Shown here in pieces: positions 62,869 to 64,000 of a stretch of 64,000 nucleotides of DNA. The stretch covers positions 1 to 64,000 of the forward strand of contig ONCH01000001.1 in the NCBI GenBank assembly GCA_900316265.1, read 5' to 3'. Source of the DNA: an uncultured Prevotellaceae bacterium. GTDB lineage: Bacteria; Bacteroidota; Bacteroidia; Bacteroidales; Bacteroidaceae. The notes under the pieces are model-generated. The model saw nothing but the letters and a program-made list of their open reading frames with translations. It did no database searches and was not told where the DNA came from. The stretch's first letter is position 1. Every line of letters begins with the position of its first letter. The translations under genes and the position numbers were made by a program.

Positions 62869-64000
62869 AGAGACAACTACTAATAACCTTGGCCGCCATC
62901 TGCTGCATGACAGCCGTTGCACAGGAGCAGAAAGGCATCACGTTCAGCGGAAGCATACAGAGCGACTGGCTGGTGCCACAGAATGACGAGGCAACGGGAG
63001 CCGTCAAGACAGACGACCTGCTGACGAACACCTACGTGGACCTGCAGTTGCAGAGCAGCCATGTGGATGCTGGTGCACGACTGGAATATCTGGAACACCC
63101 GCTACCTGGTTTCGAGAACGACTTCAAAGGCTGGGGCGTGCCTCACTTCTGGGTGAAGGGACGTCTGGGCTGTGCAGAACTGACGGCAGGTACCTTCTAC
63201 GAGCAGTTTGGCTCTGGATTCATTCTGCGTACTTACGAGGAACGATCGTTAGGCATCGACAACTCGATACTGGGTGGGCGACTAGTCATCAAGCCTCTGA
63301 AAGGACTGACGCTGAAAGCGCTGAGTGGTAAACAGCGCCACTACTGGAAATGGGACGGCGGACTGGTTTCTGGTCTGGACGGTGAGGTAGCCCTAGACGA
63401 ATGGATATCCTCCCTGCAACAGCACAACACACGCCTGACGCTGGGTGCTTCGTGGGTGAACAAATACGAGAAGGATGAAGACATCTTTGCCGACCCCACA
63501 CACCGCTATAACTTGCCAAAGTTTGTCAATGCGTGGGACGTGCGTGCCAACCTGAACAAGGGACCGTGGAGCATGCTGGTGGAGTATGCACACAAGACGC
63601 AAGACCCGTCGTTCGACAATGGCTACAACTACCATAGCGGACAGGTAGCGATGATCTCCACTTCGTACTCACAACGTGGCCTAAGTCTCTTGCTGCAGGC
63701 CAAGCGCTCAGAGAACATGTCGTTCCGCAGTAAGCGCAACATGCTAGGCACGTCGTTATTCATCAACCACCTGCCAGCCTTCACACTGGACCATACCTAC
63801 GCGCTGGCAGCCCTCTACCCTTACGCCACACAGTTGGCAACGGGCGAGTGGGCCTATCAAGCTGAAGTGGGTTATAACATTCCCCGCAAGACGGCACTGG
63901 GCGGCAAGTATGGCATGAACGTGAAGCTGAACTACTCGTACGTCAGGGCCATCGACAGCCAATGGCTGAAATGGGGCGACGACACATACTACCAAGACTT
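62865..64000 (+). CDS. DUF6029-like outer-membrane protein, 3' end outside the window
   Basis: The first 378 residues are present and the frame is open at the window end. It has a signal peptide (MKRQLLITLAAICCMTAVAQ) and then alternating strands with many aromatic residues (DLQLQSSHVDAGARLEYLEH; GTFYEQFGSGFILRTYEERS), the look of a barrel protein of the DUF6029 type found in Bacteroidales. Function unknown. Overlaps the thioredoxin gene by 4 nt. Confidence 0.8.
   Translation, partial: MKRQLLITLAAICCMTAVAQEQKGITFSGSIQSDWLVPQNDEATGAVKTDDLLTNTYVDLQLQSSHVDAGARLEYLEHPLPGFENDFKGWGVPHFWVKGRLGCAELTAGTFYEQFGSGFILRTYEERSLGIDNSILGGRLVIKPLKGLTLKALSGKQRHYWKWDGGLVSGLDGEVALDEWISSLQQHNTRLTLGASWVNKYEKDEDIFADPTHRYNLPKFVNAWDVRANLNKGPWSMLVEYAHKTQDPSFDNGYNYHSGQVAMISTSYSQRGLSLLLQAKRSENMSFRSKRNMLGTSLFINHLPAFTLDHTYALAALYPYATQLATGEWAYQAEVGYNIPRKTALGGKYGMNVKLNYSYVRAIDSQWLKWGDDTYYQD

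Noticed and set aside
1..64000. tRNA or rRNA genes and insertion sequences
   Set aside because: I saw no cloverleaf-like sequence ending in CCA context, no rRNA-like stretch and no transposase-like reading frame. A covariance-model scan would be needed to exclude a missed tRNA.

Overview
This window looks like a chromosomal segment of a Bacteroidales bacterium, most likely a Prevotella-like gut or rumen species. The evidence is the repeated Bacteroidetes -7 promoter motif TAnnTTTG, the T9SS translocon gene sprA next to ruvA, a succinate-to-propionate gene set (methylmalonyl-CoA mutase and a Na+-pumping decarboxylase), a smalltalk micro-protein, DUF5683 and DUF6029 proteins, GLUG and BspA-type surface proteins, and secreted proteins ending in DLxGRKxxxxxxKGxYxxNGKxVV tails. 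The gene calls rest on reading motifs by eye. No database search was possible.

Layout. 1-6.3 kb: the end of an unknown gene and a smalltalk gene, then a leftward operon (AAA/CYTH protein, MINPP-like histidine phosphatase, large GLUG surface protein, small peptide). 6.3-8.5 kb: prolyl oligopeptidase. 8.5-12.6 kb: mutA-mutB, leftward. 12.7-17.3 kb: AspT/YidE-type transporter plus the gamma/delta, biotin-carrier and beta subunits of a Na+-translocating decarboxylase; its carboxyltransferase subunit is not in the window. 17.3-19.9 kb: nucleoside salvage, with a nucleoside hydrolase divergent from two tandem deoxynucleoside kinases. 20.7-28.3 kb: a possible partner-switching locus (periplasmic binding protein, Cache-HAMP-PP2C-HATPase protein, ABCG-like transporter, lipoprotein, STAS protein). 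28.4-30.2 kb: secreted esterase. 30.3-35.9 kb: LuxR-type regulator, outer-membrane barrel, imelysin, di-heme cytochrome and a shortened CcsA-like reading frame. 35.9-43.9 kb: ruvA-sprA. 44.1-45.0 kb: ddh. 45.2-52.1 kb: parA-parB-DUF5683-mltD-like-relA/spoT-pectinesterase. 52.1-55.9 kb, leftward: trpS, a CsgG / lipoprotein / DUF4810 / DUF799 envelope cassette, and a MerR regulator. 56-62.3 kb: a strikingly AT-rich island. 62.4-64 kb: TlpA-like thioredoxin and a DUF6029 outer-membrane protein that runs off the end.

The AT-rich island is the part that differs most from its surroundings. For example, 58801-58860 has 18 G/C of 60 and 61441-61500 has 13 of 60, against 32 of 60 at 50041-50100. It carries a decayed BspA-like LRR gene, a tightly packed three-gene cassette (Hanks-type Ser/Thr kinase, a predicted TIM-barrel-like protein of unknown function, a PD-(D/E)xK-like nuclease), dense palindromes and a secreted orphan protein behind a duplicated promoter. 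The cassette is my best candidate for an undescribed system, plausibly defensive, but that function is inference only.

Other structure worth attention: a 35-bp GC-rich palindromic element present three times, one copy lying in frame inside the linker of the biotin carrier protein; 7-9-bp tandem repeats that fill spacers, one ending two bases before a start codon; near-leaderless promoter/start arrangements; and two exported proteins with Arg/Lys-rich tails both ending in KRRRR.
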